Below are positions 44,001 through 51,721 of a stretch of 64,000 nt of DNA, one piece after another. The position numbers were made by a program, and so were the translations under genes. The DNA is from Flavobacterium sp. KACC 22763 (GTDB taxonomy: Bacteria; Bacteroidota; Bacteroidia; Flavobacteriales; Flavobacteriaceae), in the NCBI RefSeq assembly GCF_028736155.1, contig NZ_CP117879.1:3782001-3846000 (forward strand), read 5' to 3'. The notes under the pieces are model-generated. The model did not search any database. It saw nothing but the letters and a program-made list of their open reading frames with translations, and was not told the origin of the DNA. Each line of letters starts with the position of its first letter. Positions within the stretch are counted from its first letter, which is position 1.

Positions 44001-44080
44001 TTATTTTTTGCTGCAAAAGTTTGACTTTCTGCCCAATATTTTTGCCATTTGGCTTCAATTTCGTTTGGATTGTACTTCAT
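41039..44080 (-). CDS. leuS: leucyl-tRNA synthetase with unusual insertions
   Basis: 1013 residues, charging tRNA-Leu. The HIGH motif is HVGH (48-51) and KMSKS is at 788-792; the editing domain (TTRPDTIFGVTFM, YGTGAVMAVPCGDERD) and anticodon-binding region are present. Two oddities: residues about 549-557 (SVQCSVVST) are encoded by an intergenic CTGAACACTG-type repeat (42411-42434), and residues about 662-740 form a very AT-rich extra segment before the KMSKS loop. All core motifs are intact, so the enzyme is probably functional. It is preceded by a good promoter and followed by repeats. Confidence 0.95.
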   Translation of the reverse strand: MKYNPNEIEAKWQKYWAESQTFAAKNNSEKPKHYVLDMFPYPSGAGLHVGHPLGYIASDVYSRFKRHQGFNVLHPMGYDSFGLPAEQYAIQTGQRPEDTTRVNIDGGVDKEGKQIAGYRKQLDKIGFSFDWAREVRTSNPDYYKHTQWIFIQLFNSWYNKTTDKAEDISTLISVFEKEGNANVSAVSDDNIAVFSSSEWNAFSKDEQEKILLQYRLTYLAETEVNWCPGLGTVLANDEIVNGVSERGGFPVIRKKMTQWSMRISAYAERLLQGLNDIDWSESIKESQRNWIGKSVGALVTFNVKNHDEVIEAFTTRPDTIFGVTFMTLAPEHDLVAKITTAEQKEAVEAYIEKTAKRSERERMADVKTISGVFTGAYAEHPFTKESIPVWIGDYVLAGYGTGAVMAVPCGDERDYAFANFFKGQNGMQEIKNIFANVDISEAAYGSKDNVEIANSDFLNGLDYKKGTQKAIEKLEEIGQGKGKTNYRLRDAVFSRQRYWGEPFPVYYVNGLPKMIETQHLPIILPEVEKYLPTEDGLPPLGNAAVWAWDSVQCSVVSTQLIDNVTIFPLELNTMPGWAGSSWYWMRYMDAHNETEFASKEALAYWENVDLYIGGSEHATGHLLYSRFWNKFLKDKGFAPTEEPFKKLINQGMILGTTAYVYRNFYQVNFNTTEFDEILKNEVAKSPIFISKNMLNSLNNETTSELLHSDIDKLKNDFKNRLTEIIGTNEYIDVNIDYNFQPIRVDVNFVNSSDELNIEKFKAWREDFNTAEFILDENGKYIVGREVEKMSKSYYNVVTPDDICAEYGADTLRLYEMFLGPLEQAKPWNTAGISGVFGFLKKLWRLYFDDNGLIVNNDEPTKDNLKSLHKTIKKVAEDIENFSFNTSVSQFMICVNELSSQNCHSRAILEPLAILVSPYAPHIAEELWSQLGHTTSISEVAFPIFEEKHLVETNKEYPVSFNGKMRFTIELPLDLTKEQIEEIVMKDERTQKHLDGRTPNKVIIVPGKIINLVG
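42411..42434. repeat. CTGAACACTGAACACTG repeat inside leuS
   Basis: The same wording as the intergenic units at 24301 and 3240, but here within an open reading frame, contributing SVQCSVVST to LeuS in a region where I expect a loop. Confidence 0.65.
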
Positions 44081-44086
44081 TTCTAA

Positions 44087-44125
44087 GTGACTAAGATTCT
44101 AAGTTACTAAGGTTCTAAGCTTTTC
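44087..44125. repeat. CTAAG phrase repeat upstream of leuS
   Basis: AAGTGACTAAGATTCTAAG and TTACTAAGGTTCTAAGC between the leuS ATG and its promoter; part of the 5' leader. Confidence 0.6.
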
Positions 44126-44143
44126 ACTAAATTAATTAAGCCA

Positions 44144-44174
44144 CAAATTTACATTTATTGCGGATTGTACCAAA
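44144..44174 (-). promoter_or_regulatory. leuS promoter
   Basis: On the minus strand: TTG (44173-44171), 19 bp, TAAATTTG (44151-44144), a textbook match to the Bacteroidota promoter. It lies 64 bp before the ATG, with a CTAAG repeat in the leader. Confidence 0.7.
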
Positions 44175-44204
44175 GCTATTTCATTGACAAACAAATAAAA
44201 TAAC

Positions 44205-44259
44205 AAAATACTTAATTTTAATTACGTAAAAATACTTATGTTTGCAGTCAAAATACTTA
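44205..44259 (+). promoter_or_regulatory. three AAAATACTTA direct repeats and a -7 element upstream of the ModE-like gene
   Basis: AAAATACTTA at 44205, 44229 and 44250 (24 and 21 bp apart); TATGTTTG (44237-44244) matches TAnnTTTG. They may be the regulator's own control sites or a second factor's. Confidence 0.4.
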
Positions 44260-44353
44260 AGTCGTTTATTTTCTTCAAGCTTAATTTTAAATTCTGGAAG
44301 AATATTTTTACATTAAAAAAGAATTATTTTTACAAAGTCATTAAAAGAATAAA

Positions 44354-44701
44354 ATGAGCAACGATAAAAAATATTCGGTAGAAGTCCGTGTTTGGATTGA
44401 AGAAGCTGAAGGTGCGTTTCTTGGAATCGGCAAAATTTGGCTTTTAGAAAACATCGAAAAAACGGGATCAATTACCAATGCTGCCAAAGAAATGAAAATG
44501 GCGTATCGTCAAGCTTGGCAATTGGTTGAAGAAATGAATCAACGTGCTGAATCTCCTTTGGTCGAAAAACTTCTTGGAGGAAAAGGTGGTGGCGGTGCTA
44601 GATTGACTGAAGCTGGAGAAAGAGCCATTGCTGTTTTTTATGAGGTTGAAAAGCGTATTAAAGAATTTGCCCTGAAAGAAACTCAGAATTTGAAATTTTA
44701 A
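44354..44701 (+). CDS. single-domain ModE-like transcriptional regulator
   Basis: 115 residues forming one LysR-type winged helix-turn-helix of the ModE N-terminal type: GIGKIWLLENIEKTGSITNA, AAKEMKMAYRQAWQLVEEMN, LVEKLLGGKGGGGARLTEAG. The GGKGGGGA-x-LT motif is typical of ModE. The molybdate-binding MOP (di-Mop) domains of E. coli ModE are missing, so the ligand input is unknown; it may sense an indirect signal. It precedes, by 191 bp, an operon of two TBDRs and a molybdopterin-fold protein with repeated palindromes, its probable targets. Confidence 0.85.
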   Translation: MSNDKKYSVEVRVWIEEAEGAFLGIGKIWLLENIEKTGSITNAAKEMKMAYRQAWQLVEEMNQRAESPLVEKLLGGKGGGGARLTEAGERAIAVFYEVEKRIKEFALKETQNLKF

Positions 44702-44778
44702 AAAACTTTATCCTTTCAATTTTTATCGATATGATTTCGGTCACAACTTATATTATAAAAATAGATTTTTTTTGTCAT

Positions 44779-44802
44779 CAGTATTCATTTAAAAACACAC
44801 TG
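44779..44802 (+). promoter_or_regulatory. palindrome copy 1 upstream of TBDR 1
   Basis: 24-bp element beginning CAGTATTCAT and ending CACACTG (the right arm differs by one base from ATACTG). Copy 1 of three; 71 bp before copy 2. Confidence 0.6.
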
Positions 44803-44849
44803 AATTTTCAATAAAAAAACAATTAGCCAAAAATCAATTTACAAACCAT

Positions 44850-44873
44850 CAGTATTCATTATAAAACATACTA
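44850..44873 (+). promoter_or_regulatory. palindrome copy 2 upstream of TBDR 1
   Basis: 24-bp element starting CAGTATTCAT and ending CATACTA, 20 bp before the ATG at 44893. Both copies lie in a 71-bp tandem unit that also repeats the AATTAGCCAAAAA/CTAACCAAAA wording. Confidence 0.6.
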
Positions 44874-44892
44874 AAAACAACTAACCAAAAGC

Positions 44893-47451
44893 ATGAACCA
44901 TAAATTATATTTCCTTTTACTTTTTTTCGGTCTAAAAAGCTTTTCTCAAACTGAAAATTCAAAAACAAAACAAGATAGCATTAAAAAAGAAGAACTGAAC
45001 GAAGTTGTCATTACGGCATCGCGTCGTTCTGAAAAATTAATGCATTCTCCCATCAGTATCGAGCAGTTAAAATCGGCGGAAGCCAAAATAATGGGATCAC
45101 CAAGTATTTATGAAGCGCTTGAAAATGTAAAAGGGGTTCAGATTATTACGCCAAGTTTAGGTTTTAAAGTCATAAATACAAGAGGTTTTGCCAATTCTAC
45201 CAATGTTCGATTTGCTCAATTGGTAGATGGAATCGACAATCAGGCTCCGCATTTAGGCGCTCCAATTGCCAATGCGCTTGGAGCAAATGATCTCGATATT
45301 GATAAAATCGAAATTATTCCTGGAACGGCAGCCGCTTTGTACGGAATGAACGCTATTAACGGTTTAGCCAATATTCAAACCAAAAATCCTTTTGAATATC
45401 AGGGAATCGCTGTTCAGCAATTAACCGGAGTGAATCATGTCGGGAATATTGATCGGTTTTCACCGAAAGTGTATTCGCAGTTTAATTTAAGAATTGCCAA
45501 AGCTTTTAATGAAAAATTGGCCTTTAAAATAAATGCATCCACAACCGGCGGAACAGATTGGGTTGCAGATGATAGAACCGATTTGGCTCCAAACGCCAAT
45601 GCTTCGACAGGTTTGTTTGGTGCAGATAATCCAGCTTACGACGAAGTAAACGGTTACGGAAATGAATCGGCAAATCGAAAAACTTTAAACTTAAATGGCA
45701 AAAATTATGTTGTGGCCAGAACGGGTTATCGAGAAACGGATATCTCTGATTATGAAATCAAAAATTACAAAGCAGATTTCGGATTGTATTTTCGACCAAA
45801 AAAAGATCATGAACTTTCTGTGACTTACAAAACAGCTTTAATCAACACGATTTATCAGCGTTCGAACCGATTTAGATTAGACAATTATACTTTAAATCAA
45901 TTTTCTGCAGATTATCATACGCCAATTTTTCAGGTAAAAGCTTATGCAACAACAGAGAACACTGGCGATTCATACAATATGCGTTCTTTGGCAGAAAATA
46001 TGGATCGCGCTTATAAGTCTGATGATAAATGGTTTGCCGATTATAGTACAGCTTATAAAAATGCTGTTGCTGGCGGAGCAAGCGTTGCCGATGCACACAG
46101 AATTGCGAGAACTCAATCTGACGCAGGGCGATTTCTGCCTGGAACAGAAGCTTACGAACAAAAGAAAAACGAATTGATCAATATTAATAATTGGGATATT
46201 GGTGCAGCTTTGCGTGTAAAATCGACATTGGTTCATGGCGAAGGATTAATCAATTGGGATAAAGCTTTTGTCTCTTTCTTCGAAAAAATTGATGCAAAAC
46301 TTTTGAGTGGTGTCGATTACAGAAATTATATTATTGTTCCCGACGGAAATTATTTTATCAATCCAGTTCATGCTGACGAAAATCTGACGTATCAAAAAAC
46401 TGGTGCTTTCACGCAAGTGACAAAAGATTTTTTCTCAGATAAATTACGTTTGGGTGCAACTGTTAGAATGGACAAAGCCGATTATTTTGATGCAAAATTT
46501 ACGCCTCAGTTTACAGCGGTTTATTCGCCAAAAGAAAGTTTGAATTTTAGAGCTTCGTATCAAAACGGTTATCGCTTTCCAAGTATTTTTGAAGGATTTT
46601 CGAATGTCAATTCTGGCGGTGTAAAACGTGTTGGCGGATTGCGAATTATGTCTGACGGAATTTTCGAAAACTCCTATACAAAAGCTTCAATCGATAAATT
46701 TCAGGCGCAGGTAAATACAGATGTGAATACAAATGGTTTGACGCAGGCGCAGGCGATCGAAAAAAATAAAAATACGATTCAGAAAAATCCTTATACATAT
46801 CTCGAACCAGAATTTGTAAAATCTTTTGAAGTTGGTTTTAGAGGAATGGCTTTAAATAGAAATCTTTTTATTGACGCCGATTTCTATTACAACTCTTATA
46901 AAAACTTCATTGCTCAAGTTGAAGCCAGCATTCCGAATACAACAGATCCAAACTTGATTCCGACTGCTTTATATTCTAAAAACACCCAAAATCGCTACAG
47001 ACTTTGGACCAATTCAAAAAGTAAAATTTACAATTACGGAGGAAGTTTAGGTTTGAAATATCGTTTTGATAATACTTTTAGTGCTTTAACCAATCTTACT
47101 TATACCAAACTCGACCGAACGGACGATAAAGATGGCTTGGAAGACGGATTCAACACACCCGAATTTAACGTAAACGGAACATTGATCGCACAAAATATCT
47201 GGAAAAGTCTTGGCGCAAGCGTTACGGCACGTTATCAAAACAATTTTGATTATGTTTCATTTTTAGTCAGCGGAACTGTTCCTGCATACTGGTCAATGGA
47301 TGCTCAGGTAAATTATAGTTTCAAAAAAGGCATTTCGGCTAAATTAGGCGGAACAAATATTCTCAATAAACCCTACACTTCTATTCTTGGCGGACCATCG
47401 ATTGGCGGATTATATTATTTGTCGCTTGTTTGGGAAACCCATAAAATTTAA
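44893..47451 (+). CDS. TonB-dependent receptor 1 of the ModE-linked operon
   Basis: 852 residues. Signal peptide (MNHKLYFLLLFFGLKSFSQ), a TonB-box-like start (ELNEVVITASRRSEK), a plug domain at about 40-165 (SPSIYEALENVKGVQIITPS, VINTRGFANSTNVRFAQLVD, PGTAAALYGMNAINGLANIQ) and a long barrel ending LVWETHKI. There is no carboxypeptidase-regulatory domain and no SusD partner. As an outer-membrane importer, its ligand is suggested by the adjacent ModE-like gene and molybdopterin-fold protein: molybdate, tungstate, a metallophore complex or a pterin cofactor. 75 bp separate it from TBDR 2. Confidence 0.85.
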   Translation: MNHKLYFLLLFFGLKSFSQTENSKTKQDSIKKEELNEVVITASRRSEKLMHSPISIEQLKSAEAKIMGSPSIYEALENVKGVQIITPSLGFKVINTRGFANSTNVRFAQLVDGIDNQAPHLGAPIANALGANDLDIDKIEIIPGTAAALYGMNAINGLANIQTKNPFEYQGIAVQQLTGVNHVGNIDRFSPKVYSQFNLRIAKAFNEKLAFKINASTTGGTDWVADDRTDLAPNANASTGLFGADNPAYDEVNGYGNESANRKTLNLNGKNYVVARTGYRETDISDYEIKNYKADFGLYFRPKKDHELSVTYKTALINTIYQRSNRFRLDNYTLNQFSADYHTPIFQVKAYATTENTGDSYNMRSLAENMDRAYKSDDKWFADYSTAYKNAVAGGASVADAHRIARTQSDAGRFLPGTEAYEQKKNELININNWDIGAALRVKSTLVHGEGLINWDKAFVSFFEKIDAKLLSGVDYRNYIIVPDGNYFINPVHADENLTYQKTGAFTQVTKDFFSDKLRLGATVRMDKADYFDAKFTPQFTAVYSPKESLNFRASYQNGYRFPSIFEGFSNVNSGGVKRVGGLRIMSDGIFENSYTKASIDKFQAQVNTDVNTNGLTQAQAIEKNKNTIQKNPYTYLEPEFVKSFEVGFRGMALNRNLFIDADFYYNSYKNFIAQVEASIPNTTDPNLIPTALYSKNTQNRYRLWTNSKSKIYNYGGSLGLKYRFDNTFSALTNLTYTKLDRTDDKDGLEDGFNTPEFNVNGTLIAQNIWKSLGASVTARYQNNFDYVSFLVSGTVPAYWSMDAQVNYSFKKGISAKLGGTNILNKPYTSILGGPSIGGLYYLSLVWETHKI

Positions 47452-47486
47452 AAAAGCAATTAACCAAAAAATCTATTTTCAACCAG

Positions 47487-47510
47487 CAGTATTCATTTTA
47501 AAACATACTG
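47487..47510 (+). promoter_or_regulatory. palindrome copy 3 upstream of TBDR 2
   Basis: 24-bp element with outer arms CAGTAT and ATACTG, 15 bp before the ATG at 47526, in the 75-bp gap between the two receptors. It is the best of the three copies. Confidence 0.65.
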
Positions 47511-47525
47511 AAAAAAACTATTTTT

Positions 47526-49529
47526 ATGAAACCAAAATTATTAATCATTCTGTTATTTCCGCTCATCGGATTTGCACAGCAAAACAATTCGAAAACCTCA
47601 GATTCACTCAAAATTTCCAACGTCTTTAACCTTGGAGAAGTCATTATTACCAATCATCAAAACAAAGACACTTTAAATCGAATAACCTCAAAAACAATGG
47701 AATCTCAAAATAAAATGGAGGTTTCAAAAGCCTTAAATATGCTGCCTGGAGTCAGTTTAACTGCTTCTGGACCAAGAAATGAGTCAATGGTTTCTGTTCG
47801 TGGTTTCGATTTAAGACAAGTTCCCGTTTATATGGACGGAATTCCAGTTTATGTTCCGTATGACGGTTATGTCGATTTGGCTAGATTTACCACTTTTGAT
47901 TTGGCAGCTGTCGATGTTTCAAAAGGATTTTCATCTGTACTTTATGGTCCAAATTCGCTTGGAGGCGCAATCAATCTGGTTTCTAGAAAACCTTCTAAAA
48001 AGTTGGAATATGATGGTTCTTTAGGAATGATTAACGAGAATGGATACAGAGGAAATGTAAATATTGGTTCAAACTTAGGAAAATTCTATGTTCAAGGAGG
48101 TTTCTCTTATTTGGACAGAAACTCCTATAGAATGTCTTCTAATTTTATTCCGACAGCAAATGAAAATGGCGGACAAAGAGACAATTCGTATCGAACCGAT
48201 CAAAAAATTAGTTTCAAAGTTGGCTGGACGCCAACTGAAAAAAGCGAATATGCAATTGGTTACATCAATCAGCAGGGCGAAAAAGGAAATCCTGTTTATA
48301 CGGGTTACGATACACAAAATTCGCTTTTACTAAAACCTCGTTACTGGCAATGGCCTAACTGGGATAAAGAAAGTTTTTATTTTATTTCGAATTCTTCTTT
48401 CGATGATAAAAATAGTTTTAAAACTAGATTATATTTTGACCGATTTAAAAATACTTTGGACAGTTACGACGATGCTACTTATTCGACACAAACAAAACCT
48501 TACGCTTTTGAAAGCATTTACAATGATTATACTTTCGGAGGAAACTTAGAATACAACACCAAAATAATTCCGAAAAATGATTTAAAAATTGCTTTTCATT
48601 TTAAAGAAGATGTTCACCGTGAGAACAATTTAGGCGAACCCGTTCGCCATTTTATAGACAATACGGTTTTAATTGGAATTGAAGATGTTTATAAAGTAAG
48701 TTCAAAGTTTACCGTAATTCCGGGTGTTAGTTACAACATTCGAAAAAACAATGAAGCCGAAGATTACAACAGCACTACAAAAGTAATTTCAGATTTTCCA
48801 GATGCGGGAGCAAGTGATGCTTTTAATGCACAAGTTGGATTTTTCTATCAATTAAATAATCAGCAAAAACTAGGCGCAACCGTTTCTCAAAAAACAAGAT
48901 TTGCCACTATTAAGGATCGATATTCGTATAGAATGGGAACTGCGATTCCTAATCCAGATTTGAAACCTGAAAAGGCAATCAATTACGAATTGAATTATAC
49001 AGCCAATCTTTTCGAGAAAATCACTTTCCAAACAGCACTTTTCTATAGCTCACTTTCAGATGCAATTTTGAGTGTAAGCAATGTTGAACCAGGAAAATCT
49101 CAAATGCAAAATTTTGGAGAAGCCGATTATAAAGGGATTGAAGCGCAATTAAATTATGCTGTTTTAGAAAACTTGTCGCTGAATTTGAATTATACGTACA
49201 TCGAAAGAAAAAACATAACAAACCCGAATATTCATTTTACAGATGTTCCGAACACAAAAGTGATGGGAACTTTAGAATATAGCCCAATCAAAATTCTTCG
49301 ATTGATCGCCAATGCCGAATTTAATTCGCCACGTTTCAGTACAAGTTATGGTGCGCGAGTTCCAGATTATACACTTTTAAATTTATATGCCTCAGGAAAA
49401 GTCTCTAAAAATTTTAGTCTAGACGCCGGAGTTAACAATATCTTCGATAGAAATTATAGCTTAGTCGAAGGCTATCCTGAAGAAGGGCGCAATTTCTTCG
49501 TAACACTTCGTTTTTTCAATTTCAACTAA
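47526..49529 (+). CDS. TonB-dependent receptor 2 of the ModE-linked operon
   Basis: 667 residues, smaller than receptor 1. Signal peptide (MKPKLLIILLFPLIGFAQQ), TonB-box-like LGEVIITNHQNK, plug (KALNMLPGVSLTASGPRNES, MVSVRGFDLRQVPVYMDGI, SKGFSSVLYGPNSLGGAINL) and a barrel with NPDLKPEKAINYELNYTAN, ending ARNF-type VTLRFFNFN. Its structure resembles metallophore/cobalamin-type receptors. It is translated from an ATG 18 bp before the molybdopterin-fold gene, so the three genes form one operon. Confidence 0.87.
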   Translation: MKPKLLIILLFPLIGFAQQNNSKTSDSLKISNVFNLGEVIITNHQNKDTLNRITSKTMESQNKMEVSKALNMLPGVSLTASGPRNESMVSVRGFDLRQVPVYMDGIPVYVPYDGYVDLARFTTFDLAAVDVSKGFSSVLYGPNSLGGAINLVSRKPSKKLEYDGSLGMINENGYRGNVNIGSNLGKFYVQGGFSYLDRNSYRMSSNFIPTANENGGQRDNSYRTDQKISFKVGWTPTEKSEYAIGYINQQGEKGNPVYTGYDTQNSLLLKPRYWQWPNWDKESFYFISNSSFDDKNSFKTRLYFDRFKNTLDSYDDATYSTQTKPYAFESIYNDYTFGGNLEYNTKIIPKNDLKIAFHFKEDVHRENNLGEPVRHFIDNTVLIGIEDVYKVSSKFTVIPGVSYNIRKNNEAEDYNSTTKVISDFPDAGASDAFNAQVGFFYQLNNQQKLGATVSQKTRFATIKDRYSYRMGTAIPNPDLKPEKAINYELNYTANLFEKITFQTALFYSSLSDAILSVSNVEPGKSQMQNFGEADYKGIEAQLNYAVLENLSLNLNYTYIERKNITNPNIHFTDVPNTKVMGTLEYSPIKILRLIANAEFNSPRFSTSYGARVPDYTLLNLYASGKVSKNFSLDAGVNNIFDRNYSLVEGYPEEGRNFFVTLRFFNFN

Positions 49530-49547
49530 TTCAAAAATTATATTTAT

Positions 49548-50144
49548 ATGAAAACACAAAATTATATTCTCGTTTTACTGATTGCATTTTCATGCGCCAT
49601 GTGTAATTCTTCTAAAAAAGATAAAGAAGAAATCGTTACTACAGAAAAAATCGCAAAAACAGACAATGACAAACATCCTGTCTTAACTCCCGAAGACAGT
49701 TTAAAAATGGTTAACCACTCGATAGAAGTAAAAGGCGATGTCGAATTTCCTTTAAACTTAACAGTTGATTCTTTAAAAAAGATGAAAGTCGTTACGCTTG
49801 ATGATTTTAAAGTAGTCTGCCAAAGCGGTGAAGTTAAAAAAGACAATAAAGTTTGCAAAGGTGTTCTTTTGAAAGATATTTTAGAAAAAGCCAAAATCAA
49901 ACAAAACGGGCATAAAGACAGAAACTTTTACATTGTAGCAAGAGCTTCAGACGATTATAAAGCAACTTTTTCATGGGCAGAACTTTTCAATAATCCAACA
50001 GGAGAAAATGCCTATATTCTTTTTGAAGAAAATGGAAAACCAGTTAAAAATGGCGAAATGATCGCGATTTGCAAAAATGATATTAAAACTGGACCACGTC
50101 ATGTTTATTGGTTAAAAAGCATTGAAGTTTATAAGGTTGAATAA
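49548..50144 (+). CDS. exported molybdopterin-binding-fold protein (sulfite-oxidase-like)
   Basis: 198 residues. N-terminal signal (MKTQNYILVLLIAFSC) with possible lipidation at Cys16 or Cys19. The rest is a compact SUOX/MsrP-type molybdopterin domain: VTLDDFKVVCQSG (Cys91 is the expected Mo ligand), VCKGVLLKDILEKAKI, FYIVARASDDYKATFSWAEL, KNGEMIAICKNDIKTGPRHV. The domain is smaller than catalytic family members and no haem or dimerisation domain is present. It could be a true enzyme, or a metal/cofactor-binding partner of the two receptors. It ends the operon. Confidence 0.75.
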   Translation: MKTQNYILVLLIAFSCAMCNSSKKDKEEIVTTEKIAKTDNDKHPVLTPEDSLKMVNHSIEVKGDVEFPLNLTVDSLKKMKVVTLDDFKVVCQSGEVKKDNKVCKGVLLKDILEKAKIKQNGHKDRNFYIVARASDDYKATFSWAELFNNPTGENAYILFEENGKPVKNGEMIAICKNDIKTGPRHVYWLKSIEVYKVE

Positions 50145-50145
50145 A

Positions 50146-50270
50146 GATGCTAAGGTTCTGAGATACTAAGTTGCTAAGTTTTTTTTGCTCGCAAAGTCGC
50201 GGAGTTGCAAAGTTTTTCTTCTAAGATATATTAAAAACTTTGCAACTCCGCGACTTTGCGAGATTAAAAC
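50146..50270. repeat. CTAAG repeats plus a GCAAAGTCGCGGAGTTGC inverted repeat
   Basis: GATGCTAAGGTTCTGAGATAC, then CTCGCAAAGTCGCGGAGTTG at about 50189-50209, whose inverted copy (CAACTCCGCGACTTTGCGAG) lies at about 50245-50264. It could act as a terminator-like hairpin for the operon but no T-run follows. Confidence 0.7.
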
Positions 50271-50412
50271 GTTTTTACATAAAAACTTTGATTGCTTTAC
50301 AATTAAACCCGCTTTTATTCAAGATTTAAATTGTACTTTTAAGTATAAAAGTTTGTTATTAACTTTAAATAAAGAAATTCTTTATTATTTTTACCACATA
50401 ATTTAAGTATCT

Positions 50413-51288
50413 ATGAGTTCTAACTTTGATAAATTTCAAAAGCGCAGGTTAATTTCCTCTTATTTTTCGGTAGTTTTAAGTGTATTCTTGGTTTTATTCC
50501 TTTTGGGAGTACTGGGATTATTCATCATTAATTCTAAACAATTGGCTGACGATTTTAAAGAAAAAATTGCCATGACAGTTTTCTTCAAAAATGAAGCGAA
50601 TGACAGTATTATCAAAGCATTCAACACTGAACTTAAAAGAGCGCCTTTTGCAAAATCTTTTGTTTATGTATCGAAAGAAAAAGCGGCAAAAGAACACACG
50701 GATATTATCGGAGAAGATTTCTTAACCTTTTTGGGAGAAAATCCTTTATTGAATTCATACGATATTCACTTAAAAGCAGATTACGTAGAAAGAGACAGCA
50801 TCGTTAAGATTGAAAACAACTTTCGCAAAAATGCTATGATTTCTGATATTGTTTACGACAAACAATTGGTAAATCTTGTAAATGACAACATCAGAAAAGT
50901 AAGTATGTGGATTTTGATCATCAGCGGTTTCTTGACAGTAATTGCGGTTTTATTAATCAATAGTTCATTACGTTTATCGATACATTCAAATCGTTTTATT
51001 ATCAAAACCATGCAAATGGTTGGAGCAACAAAAGCTTTTATCCGTAAGCCTTTTGTAATGCGTAGCGTAAAACTTGGAATGCTTGGTGCTGGTTTGGCCA
51101 TTATTGCTCTAATTGCACTTTTATTATATGTAGACACTAATTTCCCTGGTTTAGGAATTCTTGAAGACAAAGTTTTAACTGGTTTGGTTTTGGTTGCCGT
51201 TTTCGGATTAGGAGTTCTAATTACTTGGGTAAGTACACATTTTGCAACGCAACGTTTCTTGAACTTAAGAACTGACGATCTTTATTAA
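50413..51288 (+). CDS. ftsX: cell division protein FtsX
   Basis: 291 residues of the FtsX permease family: membrane helix at about 18-42, an extracytoplasmic domain (about 45-165) with EKIAMTVFFKNEAND and VERDSIVKIENNF, then three further helices (about 170-192, 218-245, 255-282). With the FtsE ATPase (not in this window) it couples division to peptidoglycan hydrolysis. Bacteroidota-type gene order ftsX-DUF3098-uppP-truB follows. A-rich leader, no Shine-Dalgarno site. Confidence 0.9.
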   Translation: MSSNFDKFQKRRLISSYFSVVLSVFLVLFLLGVLGLFIINSKQLADDFKEKIAMTVFFKNEANDSIIKAFNTELKRAPFAKSFVYVSKEKAAKEHTDIIGEDFLTFLGENPLLNSYDIHLKADYVERDSIVKIENNFRKNAMISDIVYDKQLVNLVNDNIRKVSMWILIISGFLTVIAVLLINSSLRLSIHSNRFIIKTMQMVGATKAFIRKPFVMRSVKLGMLGAGLAIIALIALLLYVDTNFPGLGILEDKVLTGLVLVAVFGLGVLITWVSTHFATQRFLNLRTDDLY

Positions 51289-51290
51289 TT

Positions 51291-51345
51291 TTTGATTTTA
51301 GATTGCAGACTTTAGATTTTAGATTGAAATATAAACCCATATAAA
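51291..51345. repeat. TTTAGATTTTAGATT phrase repeat
   Basis: GATTTTAGATTGCAGACTTT and AGATTTTAGATTG between ftsX and the DUF3098 gene; inverse of the AATCTAAAATCT family. Confidence 0.55.
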
Positions 51346-51382
51346 AAGAGGATAAGATTGCTTCGTTCCTCGCAATGACAAA

Positions 51383-51640
51383 ATGAAAAACAACAATAAT
51401 AAAGAAGAACAACAAGTTCAAAAACAGGAATTCCTTTTTGACAGCATCAATTATAAAATTTTATTGATTGGTATTGCTGTAATTGCGCTAGGATTTATTT
51501 TAATGTCTGGTGGAGGAAGTAAAGATCCAAATGTTTTTAATGAAGAAATTTTCAACTTTAGACGTATTCGTTTAGCACCAACAACTGTTTTAATCGGTTT
51601 TGGAATCACGATTTATTCTATATTCAAAAAATCTAAATAA
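51383..51640 (+). CDS. DUF3098 small membrane protein
   Basis: 85 residues with two membrane helices (about 27-45 and 62-80), starting with a Lys/Glu/Gln-rich tail. FNFRRIRLAPTTVLIGFG is the conserved second-helix start. Found next to ftsX and uppP in Bacteroidota; role unknown, probably accessory to envelope functions. Confidence 0.75.
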   Translation: MKNNNNKEEQQVQKQEFLFDSINYKILLIGIAVIALGFILMSGGGSKDPNVFNEEIFNFRRIRLAPTTVLIGFGITIYSIFKKSK

Positions 51641-51654
51641 TAAAGGTTTATAGA

Positions 51655-51718
51655 TTTTTTGTCACCCTGAGAGAAGTCGAAGGGCAATCTAAAATCTGAA
51701 ATCTGAAATCTAAAATTC
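51655..51718. repeat. GTCACCCTGAGAGAAGTCG and AATCTGAAATCT repeats in uppP leader
   Basis: One GTCA...GAAGTCGAAG unit (51659-51682) and the tandem CTAAAATCTGAAATCTGAAAT up to the uppP ATG. Confidence 0.55.
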
Positions 51719-51721
51719 TAA

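Noticed and set aside
44702..44892. possible riboswitch upstream of TBDR 1 (molybdenum-cofactor type)
   Set aside because: No conserved riboswitch core or stem set is visible; the region is explained by the repeated palindromes.
50185..50406. 73-codon frame before ftsX
   Set aside because: It spans the GCAAAGTCGCGGAGTTGC repeat and the ftsX leader; no signal of coding.
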